Origin: Atherinomorus stipes
Taxonomy: Eukaryota > Chordata > Actinopteri > Atheriniformes > Atherinidae
DNA: 64,000 nt
Reading direction: 5' to 3'
NCBI GenBank assembly: GCA_023101725.1
Contig: JALJCO010010572.1
Location: 1-64,000, forward strand
In this document: one piece after another, positions 1 through 12,099 of the stretch
Layout: every line of letters starts with the position of its first letter
How positions within the stretch are numbered: the first letter of the stretch is position 1
Translations under genes and position numbers: made by a program
Notes under the pieces: generated by a model
What the model was told of the DNA's origin: nothing
The model's database searches: none
Seen by the model: only the letters and a program-made list of their open reading frames with translations

Positions 1-70
1 GCAAGACTGAGCCTGAATTTCCTCAGGGTATCAGTAAAAGGGATCAAGGGACAAAGATGCTGGTTTGCTG

Positions 71-1693
71 CTCCTGACCACAGCGCTTCCTGCACGTCTG
101 TGGGCATTTCCCTGCAGTTTCACGGTGCTCCTGACCACAGCACTTCCTGCACGCGGCCTGTGGGCGTTTCCCTGCAGTTTCACGGTGCTCCTGACCACAG
201 CACTTCCTGCACGTCCCAGGGCATTTCCCTGCAGTTTCACGGTGCTCCTGACCACAGCACGTCCTGCACGTCTGTGGGCATTTCCCTGCAGTTTCACGGT
301 GCTCCTGACTGCAGCACGTCCTGCACGTCTGTGGGCATTTCCCTGCAGTTTCACGGTGCTCCTGACCACAGCACGTCCTGCACGTCTGTGGGCGTTTCCC
401 TGCAGTTTCACGGTGCTCCTGACCACAGCATTCCTGCACGTCTGTGGGCATTTCCCTGCAGTTTCACGCTGCTCCTGACCACAGCACTTCCTGCACGTCT
501 GTGGGCATTTCCCTGCAGTTTCACGGTGCTCCTGACCACAGCACTTCCTGCACGTCTGTGGGCGTTTCCCTGCAGTTTCACGGTGCTCCTGACCACAGCA
601 CTTCCTGCACGTCTGTGGGCGTTTCCCTGCAGTTTCACGGTGCTCCTGACCACAGCACTTCCTGCACGTCTGTGGGCGTTTCCCTGCAGTTTCACGGTGA
701 TCCTGACCACAGCACTTCCTTCATGTCTGTGGAAGTTTCCCTGCAGTTTCACGGTGCTCCTGACCACAGCACTTCCTGCACGTCTGTGGGCGTTTCCCTG
801 CAGTTTCACGGTGCTCCTGACCACAGCACTTCCTGCATGTCTGTGGAAGTTTCCCTGCAGTTTCACGGTGCCCCTGACCACAGCACTTCCTGCACGTCTG
901 TGGACGTTTCCCTGCAGTTTCACGGTGATCCTGACCACAGCACTTCCTGCATGCCTGTGGGAATTTCCCTGCAGTTTCACGGTGCTCCTCACCACAGCAC
1001 TTCCTGCACGTCCGTGGGCATTTCCCTGCAGTTTCACGGTGCTCCTGACCACAGCACTTCCTGCACGTCTGTGGGGCGTTTCCCTGCACGTCTGTGGGCG
1101 TTTCCCTGCAGTTTCACGGTGCTCCTGACCACAGCACTTCCTGCACGCCTGTGGGCATTTCCCTGCAGTTTCACGGTGCTCCTGACCACAGCACTTCCTG
1201 CACGTCTGTGGGCGTTTCCCTGCAGTTTGCTGGTGCTCCTGACCACAGCACTTCCTGCACGTCCGTGGGTACGGGCAGTTTCACGGTGCTCCTGACCACA
1301 GCACTTCCAGCACGCCTGTGGGCATTTCCCTGCAGTTTCACGGTGATCCTGACCACAGCGCTTCCGGCACGCCTGTGGGCATTTCCCGGGCAGTTTCACG
1401 GTGATCCTGACCACAGCACTTCCTGCACGTCTGTGGGCATTTCCCTGCAGTTTCACGGTGCTCCTGACCACAGCACTTCCAGCACGTCTGTGGGCATTTC
1501 CCTGCAGTTTCACGGTGATCCTGACCACAGCGCTTCCGGCACGTCTGTGGGCATTTCCCTGCAGTTTCACGGTGATCCTGACCACAGCGCTTCCTGCACG
1601 TCTGTGGGCGTTTCCCTGCAGTTTCACGGTGCTCCTGACTGCAGCACGTCCTGCACGTCTGTGGGCATTTCCCTGCAGTTTCACGGTGCTCCT
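71..1693. repeat. 57-bp minisatellite, about 28 copies
   Basis: The unit is 57 bp, beginning CTCCTGACCACAGCACTTCC and containing TTTCCCTGCAGTTTCACGG. About 28 head-to-tail copies occur, with point variants such as gcacgt/gcacgc, gctcct/gatcct and gggcatt/gggcgtt. Some copies carry short indels near 215, 420-430, 1070-1090 and 1270. Nearly every copy has a CTGCAG site. Because 57 is divisible by 3 and the unit lacks stops in several frames, open frames of up to 342 codons run through the array on both strands. They are repeat artefacts: no ordinary amino-acid composition, no splice context and no unique sequence. Confidence 0.97.
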
Positions 1694-2499
1694 TGAACCC
1701 CTGCAGATGCTGGAGCACGATGACGACCCTGATGCACCATTACAGCATCAAAAACCAGTCCAGGCTGTCCCTCAGAGTCCCTGACCCAAACTCTCCTCTC
1801 ATCCAGGGACAACTGCTGAAGCTGCCTCTGCAAAATATGTATAAAAATATTCTATAAATCATGTTTCAGCCACAACATGTTGACATTTGTATAATTTAAT
1901 CCAGACCGTCAAAAAGAAGACTTCCTAGATAGAGGCACAGTTCATACCTCTGCTTCCTGGCAGAATCAGGACATCCAGACTCTGCTGCTCCAGCCCCCTC
2001 AACCCCTCGGTACAGCTCCATGTCAACGTCGACACTTTCCTTCCACTGCATGTCAGCCTTAGCATGAACGGGCTTTGATAAAACGAAACAGTTGCTCATT
2101 GAGTCCACATAACTGCAGAACCCAGTAGCTCACGTCTTTGCTCGTGTTTTCAGAGCAGCGTTAGCAAACGCTGTGAGTGATTATTAGTTATGAATAGGCT
2201 AAAATTAGACACTGAGTGGGTGTATCGGATAATTTCACTATCCACTATCCTACTTTGCAACTAACTTGGGTTTTATTTAGAGAAAAGTTATATACAGCCA
2301 TTATATTGTACATTTGTTATTGTGTACTGCTTGCCAACACTATTAGCATCGTTTGATGCAAATCATGAGGCAAAATTAACGGCGTAATAATTGTTACGGA
2401 CTAAACTATAACCTATAACTTGTCAAAATAAAATAATATTGCTTTCAGCATTATTTGGTTAGCAGGTACTCACTTTGTTACTCGACATTGAATAAACCC
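1694..2499. other. unique-looking AT-rich intron or flank, nothing recognised
   Basis: The stretch between the minisatellite and the next TIR element shows no exon, RNA gene or clear repeat. Short open frames such as 1896-2108 on the minus strand have no recognisable protein and no splice context. Confidence 0.6.
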
Positions 2500-2500
2500 A

Positions 2501-4318
2501 ATGGCCCTCATTTATCAAACGATCGTACGACGAAAATCTGTGCGTACGACCAATTCCACGTAAGACTCGGCATTTATCAATTTGAACGTGATCGTAGGAT
2601 ACGATCAAATCTCACGACAGCTCTGAGTTCGTGTACGCAAGTTTGAGTCAGTGAGGGTTTGCAGCGCAACACAGCAGAACATGAAAATATTTATTAACCA
2701 AACCGCAAACTGTCATTTAATCATAAGTATTCACATATCAGCACTAAGAATGAACCCATTTGCAAAAGAAAGGGAAAAAGGGAATGTAGAAAGTATTCAC
2801 AAAATTGCAAAAATAGCTGTGACTGGATTTAATTCCTCCATTTATCTCAACAAATTATTAAAATCATTAACATATAGTTCTAGGAGACAAGTGCTTTGCA
2901 CTCTTCGTGCATCTCCTCACCCCGCTGGTAAAACTGCCACATAGGAGCGGAGGTAGGCATCAGTACGCACACATGCCCAGGTGGAGCGCTGCTTCGGGCT
3001 GCAGGAAGGCAGGTGGGTGTCGGACGGTCCGACTCGGACCAGGCGGGATGAAACGCTGCTTTAGACTCTGAGAAAATCTACAATACACTCCTGTCCTGTG
3101 CAGTGCTGCACATCGCTCGGACCGCTGGAGAGTTTTGATAACAGTCAGAGAAAAAGATGCGCCGAGAGCCGCCCTGGAGCCCCCACTGGGCTAAATGGAG
3201 GAGAAAGCAGCTGATCCGTCATTTCTAATAACTAATCTATACTTTAAAGTTGTAAGTGCTCAGTCAGTAGACTGTCCCTTAGTTTAGCGTCTGTTATCTT
3301 TGCAAATGCAAGTTATCTTTTTTCCGTCCCTGTCTGGTTCAGGCTTGGATCTGACCGGCATCCACCTGTCACCTGTTAGAGCGCGGTGCCGGTGAAACCT
3401 CTTTTGGTGTTGGCAAGTTTCATATTGGACCACTTTTTCTTGACCCATTGACTAAAGAATTGTGACGTTGCCATCGGATGTGGGCTATTATTAAATTTCA
3501 TAACTAACAAAACGAATAAACCGTATCAGCCAGGCCTAGATTGAGACTTTTATTAATATCTCAGCCGGAGTCGTTCACACCGGTGAGGCTGACTGATCCT
3601 CTTCCGTGCAGCGTTTTTGTGCACGTCTCTGACTCCGGTTTTTAAGCTGCCAAACAGCACCCCTTTCATCTTTGTCACCTCACAAATGAGGAATTCTGTC
3701 TTGATCCCCCCCAAAGTTTCTTTTTTGGCAGAATCTCTCCTCTCCACGGTTCAACCTCGCCGGGTGAAGCCTCATCATTATGCATGTTTAAGGGCGTAAC
3801 CGTGGGCGTGACATTTAAAGCAACCCTTACCGATGTTGCATTCTTACACTATTTTTCTAACAGGGTAAAATGCTATGAATGAGGTAATGGAACTCTAAAA
3901 TACAAGACAGACCCACCATTAATCAAAATAAAATATTATTCCAATCTCTAAATATTCAATGAAAACTCCAACCAATCCTTGAAGTGGGGTGCACCTCTAG
4001 GATTGTCCAATGGACCTGCCTGTCAGACCTTTGATTCTGCATTGGGAGGTGGAGGGAATGAAGGGGTGTGTCTTAGGAGTTAGGCGGGACTGTTTATATT
4101 CAAATAATCTTGCTGTGCTTTCTGAAATGCAAGATCGGTAAAGGTTGCTTTAAATGACGATGGATTTCAGCTGTGGAATTTATCAAGACTCTTTTGTTCG
4201 TACGACGAGATTGGACCGATACGAACGTTTTAATAAATAACACGTGGGTCCAATCGTACGATCATTTTTACGATCAGATGTGCGATCATTTCTACGATCG
4301 TTTGATAAATGAGGGCCA
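2501..4318. mobile_element. 1.8-kb DNA transposon with TIRs
   Basis: The ends are inverted: GGCCCTCATTTATCAAACGA at the left and its near-perfect complement at 4299-4318, each followed inward by several CGATCGTACGATC-like motifs. No transposase frame survives; the short frames inside, such as 2651-2944, 3553-3747 and 3617-3799, have no recognisable domain. Flanks AAT and ACT may be a mutated 3-bp target duplication, which would suit a PIF/Harbinger-like element, but the superfamily is not proven. A second diverged copy of the interior lies near 30400-30960. A separate element is nested at 3816-4153. Confidence 0.75.
3816..4153. mobile_element. nested MITE in the 2.5-4.3 kb transposon
   Basis: The terminal inverted repeats read TAAAGCAACCCTTACCGAT at the left and ATCGGTAAAGGTTGCTTTA at the right. 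The interior of about 300 bp is noncoding. It lies wholly inside the larger TIR element, so it arrived later. Confidence 0.7.
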
Positions 4319-4664
4319 CTGTGATTATTCCGAATCTGTGTCTTGAGTTTTCTGGGTGTATAATTCCGCAGGTAAAAATCTTTTGCAGCAAGAACTCACT
4401 TGAGACTGATTTATCCAAATTTTAGTTTTAATAACTCAATTTTCAGGCTTTTCCCATGTCGGGCCTGAGCGTAAGCTAAATCATCAGACAGGGTGGTGCC
4501 CGAGGCTGTATTAATATTGATATTAATAGAAATATTGATATTAATATTAATATCATATATAGAATCACTACAAATACATCGATGTAAAAGTATATCAGAA
4601 TAACATAGATCTCCAGAAAACATACCTATAGGTTATCATTACCTTAGACGATTGTCCAATATTG

Positions 4665-5417
4665 TAAAGCCCGGCATACATTGCAATTTTGGCCGTATTC
4701 GAGCCGATTTTCCAGTCGTGCGACAATTTTGGAGATTGGGCCGACTCTTGGCCTAAGCGTGTCGTGCAGTATACAAGGGGGTCATGAGAAGCGATTGACA
4801 CCTCACGACGAGCTCCCGATCAGAAATCGTGAGTCGCAAGAAAATCAAACCTGCTTTTTATTTTGGTCGTGGCTCGTGAGTGAATCGCATGTTGAAGCGG
4901 AGCCACGACCAGACTGAGAACGCTTTCCTCTCAGAATTTTCAAATTTTGCATGCGTGAAACAAAAACGGTAGTAAGCCAGAAGCAGCCTGGTGACCCGGC
5001 TTGGACGGAGTTCTCGTAGAACTGACAGACCATACAGCCCGCGTCTGCTCAGCTAATTCCTCGTCCACACAAGTCGTCGCCTTTTCTTTTTGGCGAATTC
5101 TTCACAACGAAGAGCGCAAATCGCCAGGGCACTGCTTTTTTTGATGATAGTATACTGTTGCTGCTGCTGCTGTTATTGTCATCTTCTTCTTCTTCTACTA
5201 CTAGCTGTATTTATTGCGTTGCATGTCGGGATTGTTTCAGACCCAGATCTGAGGACGTAAAGTGTCAGTAGTCAGATTTACATCAGAGCGTCGGTTTGTA
5301 CAGTATGAGGGCGTACAACGCAAGCTGTGAACTTTTGAACTCCGCGACTGATTCGCACAATTTGAGTTGGAGCTGCGAGCAACAATTGATAATATCACAT
5401 AGTGTATCCCAGGCTTA
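4665..5417. mobile_element. 750-bp TIR element, noncoding
   Basis: The left end reads TAAAGCCCGGCATACA and the right end TGTATCCCAGGCTTA, which are imperfect inverted repeats. The inside is rich in CGATT/CGTG words but has no protein of known type. The termini resemble those of the larger element at 25433-28329, so the two may be related families. No exact target duplication was found. Confidence 0.5.
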
Positions 5418-5884
5418 AGTCCAGATATTTACACTGCTTCCCATGTTGGCAGATAGGAGGTAATAAGGACTAGAATCCTAAGCAATGGTGGGGCTGCAAG
5501 ATGGTGCAACACAAAATGCCCGTTGTATTCATCTATTCCTCTGTCTAACACACACTCACATACACTGCTGTGATAACTGTGATCACATTAGAGAGAGATG
5601 AGAAATAAAACACCTTTAGCTCAATAAGTGGAAAACGAAGGGAGACTTTTCTATCAAATTTCCTATTGAGCTTTTTTTTTTTTTAATCTATCACAGGAAC
5701 GCCTATACATTTGATCGGTCAGATTTGTCTAGATTTCTCAGGATAGGGCAGGCTCTGGCCAATCTGAATAGTGGCCAGGGCCTAAGAACGCCCTGAACCT
5801 AATATGGCTCCGCCCCTGACAGAAACATCTTTTTTTTGTTGTTTTTAACAACATTTAATATATTTTCAAGCCCATAAATTTATT

Positions 5885-6285
5885 GTAGGGCTGTCAAAAG
5901 ATTAATCCTAAATTAATCCCATTGTAAAACAAGAGATTTATTTATTCTTTAGTACTGCTTTATGCAGAAAACACATTAACTTTTGTTTTACAACTTAAAG
6001 GCTAAAACCAAGCCAGAAATATGCGAGTAGTCCAGAATTCAGACCTGGATTTCAGCATCACATAAAAACAGTTGTGAAATCAGCCTGTGAGGACGTAGCA
6101 GCAGCATTCTGGACTAAACTGCTGTAGTCTGAGGGACTTTAGGGAGACATGTAAGGACAGGGTTTCAGTAGTCTAGCCTACTAAAGATAAATACAGAAAT
6201 CCTGGGGAGACACCTTTAATCCTAAATATGTTCTAGAAGTGATAAAATTAATGTGATTAATAGGGATAAATTTTTTGACAGCCAT
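5885..6285. mobile_element. hAT-type MITE
   Basis: The ends AGGGCTGTCAAA and TTTGACAGCC are inverted, and an exact 8-bp duplication, AATTTATT, flanks them at 5877-5884 and 6286-6293. An 8-bp duplication is the hAT signature. The 401-bp interior is noncoding. Confidence 0.65.
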
Positions 6286-7150
6286 AATTTATTATAATGA
6301 CTTTTAAAATAATTTAATAATATTTTTTGATAGTTGAAACTACCAAAAAAGTATGTGGTTTTCATTGTGAAAATTCCCAAAATCTACAGGTTTAAATGTA
6401 AATATCTAAACAAATAAAACTACGATTAAAACATTTCTTTTAACATTAAGAGAAATATTAGGCTATATACCATTCTTATTCACAGTCACTAATTGCATCG
6501 TATCTTATTAACTGCATAGAACTTGATCGTAACAGACTGATTAAAATATGTTACAAATCCATTTGAAAAATGTGTTTCAACATTCTTTTTCTGTACAACA
6601 AAAATTAAATCTTGTTTAATTAAAAAGATGGTTATTTAAAATCTGACACGGCACTCAGGTGAACCACTATGGGCCCTTGAGCAAGGTCCTTAACCCCACC
6701 AACTGCTCCTTGGGCGCTGTAATTGGCTGCCCACTGCTCTCTGGTTCAACCAAAGAGGGTAGAAAATATGGACGTAGTATCCGGTCTCGTATGAATAGGG
6801 GAAAGTGAAGCCAGTTGGGGATTTTTCACTGACGCCATCTTGCTGTGTCATGTGTGTCGTCACTACTTGCCTCAGGGCAAATAATTGACAGCTGATGTAC
6901 TCCGGTCTAAATGCTAACCGAGCTAACTCGAAACGAACAGGAAATAACGAACATTAGCCTCCTGAGCGGTGGGGTAAAGGTAAGGAATGTTTGGACTTGC
7001 TGTTAGCTGCTAAAAACCACCATTTTGCAAACAATGAGCCAAAAGGTAGCCACCGGCCGGCAGGCCAGTGTAGGTACCAGATGTGCACGGCTTTCCAGAT
7101 CGGCTTTCCAGATCTGCCCGAACCGAGCCAATCAGGCTGCCTGAGCCGAG

Positions 7151-7263
7151 CAGAACTGGCCGCCCCAAACCAAGATGATCTGGCTGCCCCGAACCGAGCC
7201 GACCTGGCCAGTTCTGCTCAGTTCGAGCGGCCAGATCATCTTGGTTTGGGGCGGCCAGTTCTG
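7151..7263. repeat. perfect 33-bp inverted repeat (cruciform candidate)
   Basis: Positions 7151-7183 are the exact reverse complement of 7231-7263, separated by 47 bp of GC-rich sequence. The arms begin CAGAACTGGCCGCCCCAAAC. Related words (CCGAACCGAGCC, CTGGCCAGTTCTG) repeat in the spacer and just upstream. The open frame 6991-7299 across it has no recognisable domain. Confidence 0.9.
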
Positions 7264-7324
7264 ATTACAGTTGACATGAAGGTAAACTTGACCTATTAAA
7301 CCTGAAATGATTTTTACCAGGCTG

Positions 7325-7365
7325 TAAACATGTTTATTTCTGCTGTAAACATGTTTATTTCTGCC
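7325..7365 (+). repeat. 20-bp tandem duplication
   Basis: CTGTAAACATGTTTATTTCT occurs twice back to back. Confidence 0.85.
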
Positions 7366-7560
7366 GTGAAGTTGGCCTTTTTAACATGGGAGTCTTTGGG
7401 GATTTGCTCTGTTTTGGAGCCCCTAGTGGATGAAGGAAGAACTACAATTGTTGTGCAATGCGGAAGTAGGCTCATTGTTCTCCGGCGGAGTTTGCTCCTT
7501 GGGTTAAACTTGAGATTGGTTTAATGCAGAGAACAAATTTCCTAATCTGGATTAATAAAT

Positions 7561-8962
7561 TATAAATGAATGATTATACTTAAACTTATCTTATACTTAT
7601 GGTATAATAATAAAAATAATAATCATTTCTATTTTCCTTCTTTGATCACTGATTTTGTTACACACTGCACCTTTAATGTGTGGTTTGTCAAATGACTTTA
7701 GGTTTCAGCTGGACTTCTGATTTACCAATAAATCAAAAGAAGAGCTTTTCTGAACACTTGCAGTCTCAACGCCGGCGTGGACTCTCATCCACTGCGTTGC
7801 GTCCGTCTCCGCTCCTCTTCCTCATTGTCATCTGCATATCCTTTTAGGCTGCCTCTCCCTAATCTGTGTCAAATGGCTGGAAAAGAAATGGAGTAATAAT
7901 ATGCACCACTGGCACTGTACAGATCATCAGGTATTCCAGAGCATATCCGGCCCTCCGCTTGGACGCACACAGAAGTGGAGTTCTTCTGATTAGAAAGAAG
8001 AGGAGGACTCAGAGGTAATCTAAGGGATTGGATGAATCAGAATAAAAAGGATCTGAATGGGGAATAAGAAAGACTTTGGGGAGTCGAATTGCAAAAGATA
8101 CTCCACATGAATAAAGAATAAGGAATAAAGAATGAAACGTAGTAAAGGTTCACAGAAGACCAGAGAAATATCCGTCTTTGATGTCTGCTATGAAACACAC
8201 CCTGCTGCTTTTCTCTCTGCATCTTCAAGTTGATGGCTCTTAAGGATGCCGTGTCTTTGGCCTTCACAAATTAACTTAAGATCAATGTACAAGTTTTTGA
8301 TCAGAAATAAGGTTACTCTTGTTTTTGCATGAGCTCGTCAAAGCAAAGGGAGTCAAAGCCTCAGATCTTATTCAGCTAAAGCAATGAGTGTAAGCAAACG
8401 CATGAAATGTGTTTGAAAATATAAAGTAAGAGGAAAAACGATGGATTTATTTATCATAACGCAGCATCTTCCAGCCCCTCTGTTGTTACAACAGCAGGTA
8501 GGAGATAGAGAATAACTCCATGTTCATTCTATAGCATCAGCATAATGCATGTTTATGCACCTCTGATTCAAAAAGCTGAAATATCTTGAGACTGTAAAGT
8601 GATTAGTTCCCCTTGCTGATTCCAAATACTTTTATTTATTCTGCCTGTATGTAAGGTTCCAAATATCCCTTTCATCTGCAGACATGATACAGTGCAGTGA
8701 AATTAAGGCTTGTTTCAAGTCCTTTTCATGCAAAAACTGACAATTCCTGTAAATTCCAGAGAGATTATCTTTTCACTTTCTCATCACATCCTAAATGACC
8801 AGTTTACTGACGAGAGAAGCGCAAACTCAGCTCTGAGGGAGACCTGATGCACAAATGTGGAGCAAAGTTTGCATGCTGTTACCCAGGGCCGGCTCTGGCC
8901 ACGGTGCCCCAGGCCAGATTATGGTTTGGTGCCCCCCTGTCCTGGCACCTATGATTCCAGAT
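7561..8962. other. non-repetitive intron-like sequence
   Basis: No exon of galnt18, no RNA gene and no clear transposon end was recognised. Short frames such as 8037-8267 on the minus strand lack known domains. Confidence 0.5.
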
Positions 8963-9164
8963 CAGGGGTGTGTCCAGCTCTGGTCCTCGAGGCCCACAAT
9001 CCTGCAGGTTTTCTATGTGTCCTGGCTCCAACACACCTGACTCCGACTAATGAGAACTTCATAGGCTGTTGGATCCATTTAATATCAGTTAGGTGTGTTG
9101 AAGCAGAGAAACAGTGAAGACCTGCAGGACAGCGTCCCTCAAGAACCAACCCTGGACACCCCGG
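8963..9164. mobile_element. 202-bp hAT-type MITE
   Basis: The terminal repeats CAGGGGTGTGTCCAGCTCTG and its imperfect inverse (ending GGACACCCCGG) are flanked by an exact 8-bp duplication, TTCCAGAT, at 8955-8962 and 9165-9172. The interior is noncoding. A related element sits at 55012-57459, where it is split by a large insertion. Confidence 0.85.
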
Positions 9165-9379
9165 TTCCAGATGAACAGACCAGAGTGAGCTGCCTGTGTG
9201 TCTGATGTGAATATTGTAAGTTGTGATTGGATTATATATAAATATGTCTGGATTTGGTGATGCTGACATTAGAAACACGACTGCTGCTGTAATAATGACA
9301 GAAGTCAGCGGCTGCTGTTGATTGGCTGCTGGTTGCTGGATTCAGACCAACCTGGCCTCCAAAGTCATACGTACTATAC

Positions 9380-11328
9380 CAATGGCGTAATTTCCACGGG
9401 GGATAGGGGGGTTTTGACCCCCCAATAATCAGAGCCAGGTGATATAACCCCCCTAAAAAATAACACAACTCGGATTTAATAATAACATTACTGATCTTTT
9501 ATGAACATATTGTTAATTCTTTTTATTAGCTACAATATTTTCTAGCAAAACAACAGCACCCTTAATCATCTGGTATTGTAATGCACCCCCCTCCCTCTTC
9601 CCCCGCCGTGTATTTGGTATTACCCATACCGGCCGCTTTCTATCTTATTGCTGTGTTTGATGGATGGAGGGAAACAGAAGACCAACAGTAATGTAAAGAA
9701 GAAAAGGTGGAGAGACGACATGATTCATTGATGATCGACATCAACCTTAATAAAAAAGAAAACTGATTGGCCAAAGAGAGGTAAATACACGCACATGAGG
9801 GGTAAATACACGCACATGAGGGGTAAATACACGCACGAGGGGTAAATACACGCACATGAGGGGTAAATACACGCACATGTGCGTCTTAATCTGTGCACTC
9901 CATCAGCGCGCGGACAGAGCGCACGTCGGAAAACACAGTAACCACTTAAAAGCAGACACACACACGTGTTAGGCTACTCTCTACCAGAGACCAGGATGTG
10001 GTCAGGTGTGTTTTAGAAGAACTGAAGCTCCCCAAAGTTTTTTTGGAATATTGATTTCATTATTGACTTTCTAACAAAGCCCACATGGTAGTTATCCCTG
10101 TTAGGCTGATGCTAAGACTGTTATTTCCCAGCTGTCTCTGAACAAAGCACAACTTCGAAGTTGCAAGTTTCACCGTTTTGATCGCCTTCCTCTCCTGGTC
10201 GCTCATGGATGTAAACTGGATCAGTACATGATCCACAGTAACTGTCCAGCATGCTATGATGCGTCTCACAAACCTTTACGCAGCCAATCAGTGTTAATAA
10301 CTGCACTTCATGCTCACGTGCCGCTATAGTGCAGCATAGCATGATGCAGCCCTATTGAATCAGCAATCACGGAATTAAACATTAAAAACGGAATTGATTA
10401 CAAACAATATCACTGAGTGTGGACGTGTCGCGGAGCACTGAACTTTCCTCCTGGCGCACTTTCCCACGAACGCCTCAGAGCGGAGCGTCTCTGTTGCGCT
10501 GTTGCTGCAGTTCTGGCATTTAAAGTGAATAATAAACGAGCAAAAGCTTATTTGTCCACTCCGACCCTGTAATGCAGCGCTTTGATCACTTCTCCAGCCA
10601 GGTAGGCCAACGATAGAGAAGAAAAGTGTTTGATGCACTGAGCATGTTCAGCGCTGCGTGGGCAGATTCATTTGTTTTCACTGCTGACCAGATTATTTTT
10701 GCGTAGCCATGTTCATATTTTGTGAAACAGTAATTTCATTTTTCGGGTAGCTTACTGCACGCGCCAGTAAAAGGATGACGGCGCAGACAGGACAGCGTGT
10801 TTGGTTTGCTGCTGGTAGATTATTAAAGCTGCGTCTTTTTCCATCCTACATAAATACAACAACTAAAATAGATTTTTTTTTTTTTAAAGTGACCTTCAAC
10901 CCGACGTCTTTTCATTTTTTTTAGTTTAAAATGTTTTTTTGCTGGATGCAGAAATGTAATTTCGTTTTCTCGTTTTTATGTTAAATGCAACACATTTAAC
11001 GTTAAAGTTTTATTTAATTATCAATGTTAAAAGTCAGTTGATGCTCCAGTGTTTTCTTTATTGTAGGAAACGGGTCTAAAAGGCTGTTTGGCTGGAACAG
11101 GTTGCCGACCGGCTTATTTAAGACTTTTACATTTTTGCGGCTCCAGACAGATTTGTTTTTCGGTTTTTTGGTCCAATATGGCTCTTTGAACATTTTGGGT
11201 TGCCGATCCCTGTCTTATACAGACACCAAATTACCCTGACTTGTTTTACGAATGCATATAATTAAATAACTAAATAAGCAGGCAAAGAATCCGACCCCCC
11301 CAATGACGGACCCAAAGTTCCGCCCTTG
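9380..11328. mobile_element. 1.95-kb hAT-type element, no transposase
   Basis: The element begins CAATGGCGTAATTT and ends AAAGTTCCGCCCTTG, imperfect inverted repeats. An exact 8-bp duplication, TACTATAC, flanks it at 9372-9379 and 11329-11336. No hAT transposase frame is visible. The inside holds a small tandem array at 9780-9880 and a GC-richer part near 10420-10620. A segment near 11100-11200 looks like a further repeat fragment. Confidence 0.8.
9780..9880. repeat. 21-bp tandem repeat, about five copies
   Basis: The unit GGGGTAAATACACGCACATGA is repeated with one shortened copy. It lies inside the hAT-type element. The two overlapping minus-strand frames with repeating CIYP/YLPLMCV residues come from this array and are not genes. 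Confidence 0.9.
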
Positions 11329-11336
11329 TACTATAC

Positions 11337-12099
11337 GGTCATTTTTGCATGCACGAAAATACGCTCTCTGTGAGCGTATTTCACACGGTCCCCGTCACCC
11401 CTGGCGGCGGCAGGAGGAAAAATGACGGCGAGTCTGACTAAAGAGAAGGAAGCCGACTGAAGAAAGATATTTAACAACTGGTTGAAACACTTGAGGCGTG
11501 TTTAGCTCAACTAGTTGGGAAGCTGCTCCAGTAATCAGAGGCTGCAGTTCTTCCACGCAGCCGGTCTCAGCACGATTCTCAGCCTGGGACCCACTGCAGC
11601 CCCCACTCTCTGCCCCCCTTCCCCTCTCCTCCCATCCTGTGATGTAAAAGCCGTCAAAGCCTGAAGAAACACCTGGTTATGATACGACAGTGTACATTTA
11701 TTATGTGCAACCTATAACTGCACCTATATGCACCAATTCTCAATAAAATAATGCAGTCATTCAGTTAAATCAATTCATTAACTTTATTTTGATAAATATA
11801 TATAGCGCAATATCACGCCAAGGTCCCCAATGAACATGTTTTAATGACAGCCTGGTTTAAGGAGAGAAAAAAAAAGTCTGGTTTTATTCGGGTTCGGGCC
11901 TAAGAACTTTGAAAATCTGTCGGGCCGGGCCGGGCCGGGCCGGGCCGGGGCTCCATCCCTTCGGGCCAGGGCCGGACTCGGGCTCAGATATTAGGCCCGT
12001 GCAGGGCACTAGGCACTTGCACTTCGCGGGAGTGCGCATTTTTGGGATTGAGGGTTAAGATTGAGGGTTAAAACAGGAATTGGAATTCACCCTTGGTCT
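11337..12099. other. intron-like sequence with a GGGCC run
   Basis: No gene was recognised. A (CCGGG)n-like run lies at about 11923-11948, followed by more GC-rich text, consistent with repeat debris. Confidence 0.5.

Larger units (their letters stand above)
6640..7560 (+). repeat. SINE-like repeat split by a 0.75-kb insertion
   Basis: The head near 6655-6735 contains GGGCCCTTGAGCAAGGTCCT and GGGCGCTGTAATTGGCTGCC, sequence common in tRNA-derived fish SINEs. The matching tail, TTTAATGCAGAGAACAAATT, appears only at about 7521. In intact copies the two parts lie close together, so 6770-7500 looks like an insertion. Family assignment is from memory of fish repeats. Confidence 0.55.

Noticed and set aside
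71..1693. CRISPR-like array
   Set aside because: Repeats are contiguous with no spacers, and the host is a vertebrate.
31..1784. Long open frames on both strands, up to 342 codons
   Set aside because: They are translations of the 57-bp tandem repeat, whose length is a multiple of three; no unique sequence or gene structure.
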